DNA from: Litoribacillus peritrichatus
GTDB lineage: Bacteria > Pseudomonadota > Gammaproteobacteria > Pseudomonadales > Litoribrevibacteraceae
Length of the DNA stretch: 64,000 bases
Assembly (NCBI RefSeq): GCF_039537985.1
Contig: NZ_BAABBN010000007.1
Span: 248,001-312,000, forward strand
Reading direction: 5' to 3'
The position numbers were made by a program, and so were the translations under genes. The notes under the pieces were generated by a model. It did no database searches. It was not told the origin of the DNA and saw only the letters and a program-made list of their open reading frames with translations. Positions 15,730-25,651 of the stretch are shown piece after piece; position 1 is the first letter of the stretch; every line of letters starts with the position of its first letter.

Positions 15730-16842
15730 ATGTTGCCTGAGATGATGACCAATCATTTTTTGAAAGGGGCGGACTGGGACTCGGTCAAGGAGGTCGCGGG
15801 ATTGCGTGCGGATGTACAGGTGAGTGCTGAAGAAACTATTTCGGAAAGTGACATGATGGTGGCGTTCAAACGACGCTTGTTAGAAACCGAACGACAACAT
15901 TACTGGAATCAATTTGAACAGGGCACGCTGGGTAAACAGGCCACTTCCAGGCTGGTGGAAGCGGTGGAGCATGCGCTGGATGGTGACCCTGTGATAGGCC
16001 CAAGGCCGGAGTTATATCAAGCCTGGCAGACGCCGAAATTACTGAATCAATTACGGGAAATTAAAGGATTAAAGCGAATTGCAACATCGTTTGCCTTTGA
16101 TCGGTTGGCTCAGGGCTACGACGTAGCGCGAGGGTTTATTCAAGCGCAAGAAGCCTTGGCTGAGCATATTGATACCTTGGCACCTAACCCGGATGCGGCG
16201 GCGTTGGTGCGTAAGGAAGTGGCACAAAATGAACAGGACACGCTGAAACAAATTCATCACCTGCGTGAGAGCTTTCCCGAAATTATTCACGCCCTGGAAA
16301 CCCAGGCGGCGACGCGCTTGCTGTTGAACCGTGAGCGCGCTTTGGTTCAGCATCAGCTGAAATTGGCCGTGCTGGATAAGCCAGAAGCCGAGCGCTTAGT
16401 GCATGACGTTGAGCGGCGTATGTTAGACCTGCAACGCCGGCCGGTGTTGCTGGCAATAAAATCGGATCAGTTAGTGGATTGTATGCCCTGGAGTCGCGCC
16501 TTATGCAATGAAACCAAGGAGAAGTTGTCGGCAATGATGGATCAGCGCATTTACAACCCTGATGATATGGTTGCGGTGCAGGATAAACCGCAATCGGCGG
16601 TGGGCGTGATCATCCGGGGCACGGTTGAAGCCAAAATCAAACAAGACGCCACCGTCAGTGTCACCAGTTACGGCCCGGGTGAAACCATTGCGGTGTTGGC
16701 GCTCTTATCGGGGCGCAGCCCGGCAACCTACCGGGCGGAATCCCCAGTGGAAATTATTTGGTTTTCTGTGGAAAAAATGAAAGTGTTGGTCAATAAAGAC
16801 GGCGATTTGGCGAGAGCGTTAGCCGCGTTGATGTCGGCTTGA
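15730..16842 (+). CDS. Cyclic nucleotide-binding domain protein next to antiporter
   Basis: ATG 15730 or GTG 15727 follow AAGGG. The 370-aa product has a helical N-terminal two thirds (residues 1-250; ETERQHYWNQFEQGTLG and EVAQNEQDTLKQIHHLRESF) resembling the cytoplasmic tails of SOS1/NHE-type exchangers. It ends in a cNMP-binding beta-roll (GVIIRGTVEAKI, then YGPGETIAVLALLSGR). The phosphate-binding cassette GETIAVLALLSGRSPATYRA is recognisable but not canonical around the arginine, so ligand binding is uncertain. Its position 27 nt after the antiporter argues for a subunit that gates transport by a nucleotide signal. Confidence 0.75.
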   Translation: MLPEMMTNHFLKGADWDSVKEVAGLRADVQVSAEETISESDMMVAFKRRLLETERQHYWNQFEQGTLGKQATSRLVEAVEHALDGDPVIGPRPELYQAWQTPKLLNQLREIKGLKRIATSFAFDRLAQGYDVARGFIQAQEALAEHIDTLAPNPDAAALVRKEVAQNEQDTLKQIHHLRESFPEIIHALETQAATRLLLNRERALVQHQLKLAVLDKPEAERLVHDVERRMLDLQRRPVLLAIKSDQLVDCMPWSRALCNETKEKLSAMMDQRIYNPDDMVAVQDKPQSAVGVIIRGTVEAKIKQDATVSVTSYGPGETIAVLALLSGRSPATYRAESPVEIIWFSVEKMKVLVNKDGDLARALAALMSA

Positions 16843-16873
16843 AGTCTCAGGCCGTAGGGGCGGAAATAGAAAG

Positions 16874-16918
16874 GTAAGCAAACGGGCTGGGCCGTTTGCT
16901 TACTGCAACCGGGTTGCA
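16874..16918. terminator. Stem-loops between convergent genes
   Basis: A 12-bp perfect stem GTAAGCAAACGG / CCGTTTGCTTAC (16874-16903) is followed directly by the palindrome TGCAACCGGGTTGCA. There is no U-tract, so termination by the first hairpin in both directions is likely but not certain. Confidence 0.55.
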
Positions 16919-16940
16919 AAAGTTAAGGCTTTGATTTGCC

Positions 16941-19139
16941 TTAGTTATTGATGGTTAAGTAATCATAAACAATTTCAATGTTGTCGCCTTCTTCCGGTAC
17001 GGCCGTCCCGTAAAATACCACCGAATTGGATAAACTGATGTAGTTCCAGCCATTGATGCTGTTTTTGGCAATTTCCAAACCGTTGACGGTGACCTTAATC
17101 GACCCTGATATGGGTGCGTTGGGTAGCTGGAAGGCGCTGGCGGCCGCGCCTGCTTTAGTTGCAATGTCGTCCATGATGGCATCAAAGCTGGAGGTGTTGG
17201 ATATATCCGCGACCGAACCCCCACTGGCCAGTGCCAAATCATCGTATTGACTGGTCGAGAATTGAGAATCCGGCTCGACGATGGCGTATACGCGATAGTT
17301 GCGGCTCAGAAACAGGTTATTGCTGACATCAAACTGAGCGTTGGCACGAGACGGGTATTGGCTTGGTTCATCACTCAGGATAACCACCGACATCGAAGAG
17401 TCTGCTCTTGGGAAGCCTGCGGCAGTGACCACACCATCGTTTTCATCACCTAACGCGATGGAGCGTAACGCCACCTCCGCATTATAAATGCCCGTTTCTG
17501 TGCCTGAGCCTCGAATCCCCTGATTGATCACATCGTCTTTGAATTCGTTCAGGTCAGAGGTGAATGCGCCATCCTGGTTGGTGTCCGCAAGCGTTACGGA
17601 AATGCCTGTGTTGATGGTGCCGATTTTAATGTCCAGTCCTGAGTTGTTGATTCTGGCTTCGAAAGCATCGGCTGCTTCTGCAACGGCTTGCTGTTCATCA
17701 CGCATACTGCCGGAATTATCAATCACAAACAGGAAGTCGGCTTTGGTCTGAGTGGACGAGCCGGTGAAGGTGCTGGTGCCGACGGTGGTCGTATCGGTGG
17801 GCTCAGCGATATTCGTTCCGTCCGTCAGGCCACTGATCAGACCTTCGAAAGACTCCAGCTCGGTTTCACTGACAAGGCTGACTAACAGCAGTACTTTATT
17901 GTCGTCCATGGCATTCGGGTCATTCTCTAAAAAGACCACTGTCATGTTCAGGCGATAATTGGTTGTTTTCACTTCGGAGTTCAGCGCAGCAGGCAGATTC
18001 GTGATGACTCCGCCCAGTTTGTTGATGCCGAGCAGTTGCACCAAATCATTGGCCACGTCCGTTGGGGCTTTTTCGGTGGCTGAGATCAGCTGGTAACTGC
18101 CCAGTGAGATGCCACCGGCATTCAACTGAGAGGTTGAAATGTTTTGCACTGCGTACTCGGCTTCCTGAGCCACGGTGTTTGCAAAGTTAGCGAGTACTTC
18201 CTGCGCGTTTGAACCTGCGTTTAATGTGGGTCGTTCTGCGACGAAAGCAGACACTTGGCGGATGGTAAGAGCCGCCGCGCGGACACTGGCAATGCTCACC
18301 CCTTCGGACTCACCGGCGTACAACATAACCCCATCAAAATCGCCTTGTGGTTGGACTTCCGGTTGCTCATAACCCGATGGAATAAACACTTGTTTGGAGG
18401 TGGTGGTGACGGAGTCTACCGAGGCCGGTTCAGTCTGTTCCCGTACATTCAGGGTCAATTGAGCGATTTCTTCCTGACCTGCGGAGCTGACCACTTTTGC
18501 CTGATACGTCACGGCTCCGGCGGTTTCCGGTGTGGTGATGGTCAGTGTGGGGGTATTGTTGTCAATGATTTCAGAGGTTGTACTGTTTTCCCAAATGTAG
18601 CTGAAGGTTTCATTTTCCTCCGGTTGGCGAGACAGTGCGACGGTCATGGTCACCTGGCTGTTTGTTTCTGGGTTGGCAGGATTGGCGGAGAAACTTGAAA
18701 TCAGGTCAATGGAGTCGTCGACGGCATCGTTCGGGTTACAAACCACTTCCTCCCGGCTGGCGTCGTTGTGGTCAAACGTCACCAGGTAGCCACCTGTCGG
18801 GCAGCGCAAATCGCCAAAGCCTATGCTGGTGGTATGAATGATGTCCGACGTGTCTTCCTCCAGAATCGCTCCATCGCAAATCACCAGATTCTCAGTGATT
18901 TCGTCGTTGCCGAGGGTGCTGTCGCCGTTAGTGTCGATACCGGCAGAAAACGCTTGTCCGCCTGTGGGGCAGGCTTCATTGGGGGCAACGCCGGATGCCA
19001 CCGAGAGCACAGCGCTTCCGGTGGGGTCGTCGTTATTGCTGTCGTGATCTTTGTCGTCGTCAAAGAGGTTACAGCCCGTTAGCAGCGCGCCGGAGAGCAC
19101 AACAACGGCGGGCAATCGAAAGCCGGGTTGTTTGATCAT
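16941..19139 (-). CDS. vWA-domain outer-membrane lipoprotein
   Basis: The 732-aa protein has a lipobox LLTGC (C23), so it is lipid-anchored. An acidic linker is followed by two Cys-containing DUF7151-like repeats (CPTGGQAFSAGIDTNGDSTL at 57-76 and CPTGGYLVTFDHND from 113), a PKD/Ig-like region (about 147-235), and a von Willebrand A domain from about 465 with the MIDAS motif DNSGS at 474-478. vWA domains bind ligands through a metal ion, often for adhesion. AAGGAATT precedes the start. It is a surface or periplasmic-face protein of unknown partner. Confidence 0.8.
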   Translation of the reverse strand: MIKQPGFRLPAVVVLSGALLTGCNLFDDDKDHDSNNDDPTGSAVLSVASGVAPNEACPTGGQAFSAGIDTNGDSTLGNDEITENLVICDGAILEEDTSDIIHTTSIGFGDLRCPTGGYLVTFDHNDASREEVVCNPNDAVDDSIDLISSFSANPANPETNSQVTMTVALSRQPEENETFSYIWENSTTSEIIDNNTPTLTITTPETAGAVTYQAKVVSSAGQEEIAQLTLNVREQTEPASVDSVTTTSKQVFIPSGYEQPEVQPQGDFDGVMLYAGESEGVSIASVRAAALTIRQVSAFVAERPTLNAGSNAQEVLANFANTVAQEAEYAVQNISTSQLNAGGISLGSYQLISATEKAPTDVANDLVQLLGINKLGGVITNLPAALNSEVKTTNYRLNMTVVFLENDPNAMDDNKVLLLVSLVSETELESFEGLISGLTDGTNIAEPTDTTTVGTSTFTGSSTQTKADFLFVIDNSGSMRDEQQAVAEAADAFEARINNSGLDIKIGTINTGISVTLADTNQDGAFTSDLNEFKDDVINQGIRGSGTETGIYNAEVALRSIALGDENDGVVTAAGFPRADSSMSVVILSDEPSQYPSRANAQFDVSNNLFLSRNYRVYAIVEPDSQFSTSQYDDLALASGGSVADISNTSSFDAIMDDIATKAGAAASAFQLPNAPISGSIKVTVNGLEIAKNSINGWNYISLSNSVVFYGTAVPEEGDNIEIVYDYLTINN

Positions 19140-19369
19140 TGAATAATTCCTTTTACTCGAGAGTTATGAGTCTCATCTGTAAATTCAGATGGGTGACAGC
19201 GCATGGAAACAGGGTGTTTCAGCGCTGGTCGAAATAGTACGAGGAAGGAAATTGGTCACTGACCTATTATGGCAAGAATGTGTGACCTGGTTCTCACTTT
19301 TCGGGTGAGCCAGGTCGGGCTTCTAAGGGAATGGTTTGATAATTTTTGGTATGAATTCGGCTACTTGGG

Positions 19370-21874
19370 TCAAACGGTTTCCAGAGCATTCTGCTTTAGC
19401 AAAGCGGCCTCCAGTACTGAGGCGGTTGAGGGGCGACCTGTTAAGTAGCCTTGCACCACATCGCAGCCCAGCTGCTTCACGTAATCTAATTGGCGTTGGG
19501 TCTCAACCCCTTCAACCACCACTTTGAGCTTGAGATTCTTGGCCATTCCGGTGATGGCTTTGAACAGCATGTCGCTGTTTTTACAGTCGGGGATGTTTTG
19601 GATGAAGCTGCCGTCAATCTTGAGTTCATTGATGGGCAGCAATGCTAAATAGCTTAGGCTGGAGTAGCCGGTTCCGAAGTCGTCCAGCGCCACCGTCACC
19701 CCAAAATCATTGAGGGTTTTTAATTGCGTGGCAACGCCCTCGATGTCGTCGATGAAAGCGCTTTCGGTGATTTCAAGTTGTAACAGCTCAGGTTGGATGT
19801 CGTAGTGGTTCAGTAAGTCTTTCACTTCTTTCACCAGATTACGATGCCGCAAACTGATGGGAGAAACATTGATGGCGGTGGTGACGGCGATGCCCTGAGT
19901 CTGCCATTGTTTCAATTGCTGACAGACTTGATTCATGACCCACTGGTCGATGCTTTCAATCAAGCCGTTTTCTTCTGCCAGAGGAATGAACTTCGCTGGC
20001 GATACATGGCCCAGTTCGGGGTGAGTCCAGCGCAGTAAGGCTTCTGAACTGCAAATGGCACCGGTCTTCACGTCCACCTTGGGTTGATAATGAACCTCTA
20101 ATTCATGGTTGTCGATTGCATTTCTCAGCGCGGCTTCCAGAGTGAAATGCTGCATGGAGCGTTGTGCCATCTCTTCCTGAAACAGTTGTAAACCGTTGCG
20201 GCCATTGGCTTTGACGCTGTACATGGCGGTATCGGCATTTTTTAATAAGTCTTCAACGGTTGAACCGTCGTCCGGGTAAACACTGGCGCCGATGCTGGTG
20301 GTGACGTGCATGGTTTGGTTTTCTGTAAGCTGAAATGGCTCTTTCAGAACGTGGTTGATGCGTTTTCCTAGCGTTGAGATGTCTTTGTAGCTGTGAATCA
20401 TTGGCATTAAGATGACAAATTCGTCACCGCCCAAGCGAGCCAGAGTGTCGTCTTCTCGGGTGATGCGTTTCAGTCGGTCAGCCAGCTCAACCAATACATC
20501 ATCGCCACAACTGTGACCGAAATTATCATTAATCCGCTTGAATTGATCCAGGTCGATGAACATTACGGCCAGTTGGTGCTGCTTTCTGTGCGCACTGGCG
20601 ATGGCCAGTGAAACGCGGTCTTTTAATAACCGACGGTTAGGCAGGCTGGTCAATTCGTCGAAATAGGCCAGATGCCGAATTTGTTCTTCTTGCTCTCTGT
20701 GTTCGGTAACGTCTCTGAATAGCCCGGTGTAATGGGTGATGTCGTTGAATTCATTATAAACAGCGGTGATGGTCAGCCACTCTAAAAAGAGTTCGCCGTT
20801 TTTTCGCTTGTTCCATATTTCACCGCTCCATTTGCCTTCGTGTTTTAAGCTGTGCCACATTTGACCGTAAAATGCAGGGTCGTGTTTGCCGGAGGCCAGT
20901 ATGCTCATCGTTTGGCCTACCACGTCTTCTTCGCTGTAACCGGTCAATAGGGTGAAGGCTGGATTGGTTCGGATGATTTGTCCCTCGGGACCGGTAATGA
21001 TAATGCCTTCCATGGCGAACTCAAAGACGCGCTCGGCCAGATTGAGGTCTTGCATGGATTGCTTCAGGGCTTCGTCTCGTTTTGACAGGGCCACCTGAAG
21101 CTGGGAGGAGTACTCCAGCTGAAGAAAGTGAAGGATATGCCGCATGGACAGCATGCCTTCAACCCGGCCTTCATCATTCGTTACGACCAGGTGCCGAATT
21201 CGGTTCGAGGACAAGGCTTCTCGTGCGGCCAGTAAAGAATCGTTTTTATTGATGACAATGAGATCTTTTAACGCGACGTGTTCTAATGTGAGCGAGATAT
21301 TGCCGTTGGCTATGACTTTGACCAGATCCGCCTGAGTGATGATGCCAATGGGCTTGGCGTGCGCGTCAATGACCACAGCGGCATCGGTCTGGCGCAGGCG
21401 CATGATGTCCACCGCTTTGGCAAATGCCAGGCTGGAATCCATCGTTAAACAGAGTTCTTGAACGGTTTTCACTTTATAAAGCGTTAAGAAGTGGTCGACA
21501 TTGATGTTCAAGGTAATGTCGGTTTGGCTCATTATGCCCTGTGAGCCGTCGGGGTAGTCTACCAGGCAGTGACGGAATCCTTTCCGACGAAACAGCGCCA
21601 CCACTTCGCCGATTCGCGTTTGACTGGGAACACTCTCCACCGGGCTGGTCATATGAGAGCCAACCGATTGATAAATAATGTCCGCCCGGTTGAAGTTCAG
21701 TTTAATGGTGTCTGCTTCTGTCCAAATACCAATGATCTTGTGGTTGTCTTTCACCAGAATAGAGCTGCATTGGTGTGTTCTCATGGCGTGTGCCGCGTGC
21801 GCCAAGGTGTCGTCCGGTGAACAATAAACGAGATTACGGCTGGCGACGTTGCCGACAGGAAGATCAAAGTGCAT
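19370..21874 (-). CDS. CBS-PAS-GGDEF-EAL cyclic-di-GMP enzyme
   Basis: This 834-aa cytoplasmic protein has four CBS motifs in two pairs (about 1-125 and 130-255), a PAS domain (about 280-395), a GGDEF domain with intact GGDEF at 482-486 and an RxxD inhibitory site at 473-476, and an EAL domain. The EAL domain has EALLRW, EITE, DDFGTGYSSL, EGVET and QGY. Both cyclase and phosphodiesterase activities look possible. CBS pairs usually bind adenine nucleotides. It follows the LuxQ-like kinase gene on the same strand after 227 bp, so it may convert that signal or an energy signal into c-di-GMP. No membrane segment is seen. Confidence 0.9.
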   Translation of the reverse strand: MHFDLPVGNVASRNLVYCSPDDTLAHAAHAMRTHQCSSILVKDNHKIIGIWTEADTIKLNFNRADIIYQSVGSHMTSPVESVPSQTRIGEVVALFRRKGFRHCLVDYPDGSQGIMSQTDITLNINVDHFLTLYKVKTVQELCLTMDSSLAFAKAVDIMRLRQTDAAVVIDAHAKPIGIITQADLVKVIANGNISLTLEHVALKDLIVINKNDSLLAAREALSSNRIRHLVVTNDEGRVEGMLSMRHILHFLQLEYSSQLQVALSKRDEALKQSMQDLNLAERVFEFAMEGIIITGPEGQIIRTNPAFTLLTGYSEEDVVGQTMSILASGKHDPAFYGQMWHSLKHEGKWSGEIWNKRKNGELFLEWLTITAVYNEFNDITHYTGLFRDVTEHREQEEQIRHLAYFDELTSLPNRRLLKDRVSLAIASAHRKQHQLAVMFIDLDQFKRINDNFGHSCGDDVLVELADRLKRITREDDTLARLGGDEFVILMPMIHSYKDISTLGKRINHVLKEPFQLTENQTMHVTTSIGASVYPDDGSTVEDLLKNADTAMYSVKANGRNGLQLFQEEMAQRSMQHFTLEAALRNAIDNHELEVHYQPKVDVKTGAICSSEALLRWTHPELGHVSPAKFIPLAEENGLIESIDQWVMNQVCQQLKQWQTQGIAVTTAINVSPISLRHRNLVKEVKDLLNHYDIQPELLQLEITESAFIDDIEGVATQLKTLNDFGVTVALDDFGTGYSSLSYLALLPINELKIDGSFIQNIPDCKNSDMLFKAITGMAKNLKLKVVVEGVETQRQLDYVKQLGCDVVQGYLTGRPSTASVLEAALLKQNALETV

Positions 21875-22101
21875 ATTAATTACATCGAGTTTTGAAGATA
21901 CATAAGACGCTCTCGACTGTGACCATCATCATGACAGGGTGGGGTCAGAGCGGGCTTGAAACAGAACGGGGCATTATATTGTCTTATGGATGGAACCTGT
22001 TGATCTGGATTAATAAACAGATCATTAGGTCAGCTTTTTCTGTATGACGAGTCTTTGTGTTTTAGCTGGTCTTCATTGGTGTTAACAGGTCCTAACTGAT
22101 G

Positions 22102-24510
22102 TTATTGCTTGGATTCTGTTGCTAAGTCCTGACGGTGTTCAGCCTTTGGCGCCGTCAGAGGAACGGTGATACGAATATCGGTGCCGCTGTTTATGCCACC
22201 TTGCCGGCTGTGCAATTCGATGGAACCGCCCAAGATGCCGGTGACGATCGTGTGGACGATGTGAAGGCCAAGACCACTGCCGCCCTGACCTAAACGGGTG
22301 GTGAAGAAAGGGTCGAAGACTTTATTCTGATTTTCTCTGGGGATGCCTTTTCCGTTGTCGCTGACGACGATATAGGCTTTTTCATGCTCACAACTGGCAC
22401 TGATTGATATGGTGCCGTGTTCATGCTCATCAAAGGCATGGGTGGCGGCGTTGTTGATCAGGTTGTTGAGTACTTGGGTAAACGCGCCCGGATACGAATC
22501 CAGTTCTCCGTTGATGGTGACCAAATCAATCAACTGAATGTTTTTATCATCACATAGGAAGCTGTGAGTGGTGGCAATTTCCCGGATGGTTTGAGCAAGA
22601 TTGAAGGTTCGTCGGTGTTCGCTGGTTTGGTCTACGGATATCTGTTTAAAGCTGCTGATGATGTTAATGGCGGAGCTCAATGCGCGTGTTAGAATTTGCT
22701 CCGAAGTGGTTAAGTCGTCAATGTATTCTGCCATGGTTTGTTTGGTGAGTTTGTTGGTCTTAAACTGATCCGCCAGAGCAGCGGTTTTGGTTTCTAAGGT
22801 GGAGGCGACCGTAAGCGCAGTGCCAATAGGGGTGTTTAATTCGTGTGAAATGCCTGCGACTAAGGCACCCAAAGAGGCCAGCTTTTCTGATTGAATCAGT
22901 GTTTTTTGGGTTGCTTCAAGCTCTAACGTCTTTTTAGCGATGGTGTCGGCCAGATTTTTGTTTAAGGCATTGATTGTCTGGGTGGCTTGTTCTGCACGCT
23001 CTTTTTCGCGTTTTAGTTCTTCCTGAGTTTGAATGATCCCGGTAATGTCGGTGGAAAAGCCGCAGATATATCGAATGTTGCCTTGTGCGTCTTTAATAGG
23101 AAACTTCACACTGATGAACGAAATGTTTTCGTTATTCTGTTGAACTTCTTCACGAAAGGTCAGCATTCTTTGTGCTTTTGCCACTTGCTGATCGTGATTC
23201 ATGAAGTGTTCTGCTTGTGCTTTGTCAAAGAGTTCATCGTCCCGTTTGGACAGGGCTTTTTGTAAGCTGATACCGGTAACGCATTCAAACTCGGTATTTA
23301 CGAAGTGATAACGGCCCTCTAAGTCTTTCAGGTACACCACAGCCCCAGAGTTATTGAGAATATTTCGATACATCTCTTCATTAACGGCGAGGTCATGAAT
23401 GGCTTTTTCTAAGCGGTTACCAACCTGGTTTATTTCGGAGATCAGGGTGGCTTCGAATCGAATTCGAGGCGTGTGTTGTGTTTTGGCTTGGGCAAATTGG
23501 TTCAGGTACTGCAAGGATTTACTGCTGACCATGGTAACGAAACTGATGATACTGAGGATCAGAATCAGGACGATCAAAGTGACGTAAGCCAGGGTTTCCC
23601 AGAACAGAAACTGGTGGGTTTCAAGCCAGGATTGTTGTTGCCATAACACCATTGTCAGCCCCGAATTTAACGACAGTGGTGTAAGCTCAAATTGATTAAA
23701 ATGATCATGATTGGATTCGTTGTTTGGCGTATATTTGGCCGTTGAACTGACGGCGTTTACCCACGCTATAGGGGGGTGTTGAGGCCATTCAACTTGGGTG
23801 TTTGAGCTGTTTTGGTTTGGAGCAGACGCGGTGGATGAAAACAAGGTTACGGCATCGCTACGGGTGCTTTTCATGATTCGGTTCAGCAACGACACGTTGT
23901 CGTTGAGAATCACAATACCGAACAGGTAGCCTTGACGGCGATTGAGTTTTCCGGAGACGATCTCAATGCCATAACTGATCGCAGAGACAGCGCCCATGCT
24001 GCCGTCTGGCGATGGCGCATGAAGGAAATGGAATCCGGCGGAAGGTAAGCTGTGTGGCAACGGAGCGAACAGGGATTGCGTAGGGTACGGTGAGGCGCCG
24101 CCAATAATGGGCGTGCTGTATTTGGACTTCATGAACACCATTAAATCCAGAGTGTCCGCCGCATTTGAGCGAAGCGATTGATTCATCAGCGCTTGAATGT
24201 CCTGAGCCTTACTTTTCTGCGCCGGGTTGTCCTGAATAGCGGTCTGAAACGACCCCTTGTTATTGAATGCGATGACCGCATTTTTGGTCTGACTCAACAG
24301 TTCTTCAAAGCGGAGGTTGGTGATTTCGGCTTGCTGCTGGTTGTGCTCGTAGGTGCTTTGTTTTGCAATTTCCAGCGCGTTTAAATAATACAGGCTCAGT
24401 GTGGTGGCCGCAGTAATGCCGAGCGCAGTGATCAGACAAAGGGCAATCAGCTTACTGAAGGCAATTCCTTGTTTGGGGAACAGTGGCTGGAATGGGTTAG
24501 GGAGTTTCAT
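22102..24510 (-). CDS. LuxQ-like sensor histidine kinase without receiver domain
   Basis: ATG 24510 (MKLPNPFQPLF) has AGG 6 nt upstream and overlaps the luxP-like gene by 14 nt; the longer frame begins with TTG at 24537. In the 802-aa product, TM1 is at about 20-43. A 250-residue periplasmic domain contains GIVILNDNVSLLNRIMKS, matching the VLDNNFALMEKL region of Vibrio LuxQ. TM2 is at about 302-330, a PAS at about 375-495, then a coiled coil. The HisKA has H556 in GISHELNTP and the HATPase has NNLINNAATHA, DNGKG and GGSGLGL. LuxQ proper is a hybrid kinase; here the receiver is absent, so phosphate must go to a separate, unseen regulator. Confidence 0.85.
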   Translation of the reverse strand: MKLPNPFQPLFPKQGIAFSKLIALCLITALGITAATTLSLYYLNALEIAKQSTYEHNQQQAEITNLRFEELLSQTKNAVIAFNNKGSFQTAIQDNPAQKSKAQDIQALMNQSLRSNAADTLDLMVFMKSKYSTPIIGGASPYPTQSLFAPLPHSLPSAGFHFLHAPSPDGSMGAVSAISYGIEIVSGKLNRRQGYLFGIVILNDNVSLLNRIMKSTRSDAVTLFSSTASAPNQNSSNTQVEWPQHPPIAWVNAVSSTAKYTPNNESNHDHFNQFELTPLSLNSGLTMVLWQQQSWLETHQFLFWETLAYVTLIVLILILSIISFVTMVSSKSLQYLNQFAQAKTQHTPRIRFEATLISEINQVGNRLEKAIHDLAVNEEMYRNILNNSGAVVYLKDLEGRYHFVNTEFECVTGISLQKALSKRDDELFDKAQAEHFMNHDQQVAKAQRMLTFREEVQQNNENISFISVKFPIKDAQGNIRYICGFSTDITGIIQTQEELKREKERAEQATQTINALNKNLADTIAKKTLELEATQKTLIQSEKLASLGALVAGISHELNTPIGTALTVASTLETKTAALADQFKTNKLTKQTMAEYIDDLTTSEQILTRALSSAINIISSFKQISVDQTSEHRRTFNLAQTIREIATTHSFLCDDKNIQLIDLVTINGELDSYPGAFTQVLNNLINNAATHAFDEHEHGTISISASCEHEKAYIVVSDNGKGIPRENQNKVFDPFFTTRLGQGGSGLGLHIVHTIVTGILGGSIELHSRQGGINSGTDIRITVPLTAPKAEHRQDLATESKQ

Positions 24511-25651
24511 TGGAATACCTGAAGGCACGTTTTTCAAATCGCTGCAATTGTTCCGGGTCTATGCCTTGCTGGATTAACCGAAAGCTGCCGGAGTAAATGG
24601 TGGGCACTTGGGATGCTCGCCCAGACAGGTCGAGAGCTATGGCTTCGGCCATAGCGACGCCGTTGTCATCGTTCATTCGCATGACGGTGAAATCCAGTAC
24701 TTTGTTTTTGATGCTGGCCAATTCGTTGGAACCGCCTCCCCAGCCATTGACGATTACTTGTTCTTTTAAATCATGCTGCTGAAGGGCATCAATGGCACCT
24801 AACGCTATGTCGGTGGAAGCAGCGTAGATAAAGTCCAGCTTAAATTCATCGTTTTCTAGGTGGTTTTGAATGAGCTGTAGGGTGGCTTCCTTAGCCATGT
24901 TGCGGTTGAAGTTGACGTAGTAACTGTCGCGCAGCTGGTAATTGACGGTGGCATTCATCTGGCTTTCAAATACACCGCCTCTGATTTTACTCACATAACC
25001 TTGAGTACCGAATAAAATCGCGTAGTTGGCCCCGGAAGGAAACCTTGACTGATACTCTTTGACTAGCAGCTGGGTGCCGGTGGCGTGGTCAAATCCGACG
25101 TATAAAAACGGTTGGTTGTTGCCAAACGACTTTAATGGTGTGGTGATGTTCTGGAGAATGATTTTGGTCTTCCCTTGGCTCATCACACGTTCGATCAGTT
25201 TTTTGTGTTTGATGGCGTCCAGCGTAAATATGAGGTAATCAGGGGTGTCATGGAAGGCGTTGCCGATCAGTTTCGATTGCAGGTTGAGATCTGTGCCTGG
25301 CTTGGTGAATTGAGAATCCAGCACATAGTTGATGCCAATTAAATCCAGCCTTTTGGTCAACGCGGCTACACTTCTTCGCCAATAATCAGAGACTTGAAGC
25401 CCTGGATAAACGACCATGATCTTGATGGCGTCCGGGTGAGTTGGTATGGGCTCGACCTGGCTTTGTACTCTCAGATTAAATGCTTCGGAGATAGCACGCT
25501 GTTCAGGGTATTGCTCGTGATATTCATCGATCATCCAGTAGCCGTTAAACCGGATATCGGCCAAACCCAGAGGTGAAATTGCCAGCCATAGTATCAGGCA
25601 ACTGCATTGGAGAAGTCTTTGATATTGATCGGGCGTTTGCACTGATAACAT
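24497..25651 (-). CDS. luxP: LuxP-like periplasmic autoinducer-2 receptor
   Basis: The 384-aa protein has a signal peptide (about 1-31) and then reads like Vibrio LuxP throughout: VVYPGLQVSDYW, YLIFTLDAIKHKK, ILQNITTP, PFLYVGFDHA, YAASTDIALGA, VNGWGGGS and FTVMRMNDD. All AI-2 pocket residues I recall from V. harveyi LuxP have counterparts at a steady offset: Q86, S88, W91, N168, R224, S279, T280, W304 and R325. This predicts binding of the borated furanosyl diester form. The gene overlaps the LuxQ-like kinase gene, as luxPQ do in vibrios. A ribose-type sugar-binding role is the alternative but fits the pocket less well. Confidence 0.9.
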   Translation of the reverse strand: MLSVQTPDQYQRLLQCSCLILWLAISPLGLADIRFNGYWMIDEYHEQYPEQRAISEAFNLRVQSQVEPIPTHPDAIKIMVVYPGLQVSDYWRRSVAALTKRLDLIGINYVLDSQFTKPGTDLNLQSKLIGNAFHDTPDYLIFTLDAIKHKKLIERVMSQGKTKIILQNITTPLKSFGNNQPFLYVGFDHATGTQLLVKEYQSRFPSGANYAILFGTQGYVSKIRGGVFESQMNATVNYQLRDSYYVNFNRNMAKEATLQLIQNHLENDEFKLDFIYAASTDIALGAIDALQQHDLKEQVIVNGWGGGSNELASIKNKVLDFTVMRMNDDNGVAMAEAIALDLSGRASQVPTIYSGSFRLIQQGIDPEQLQRFEKRAFRYSNETP

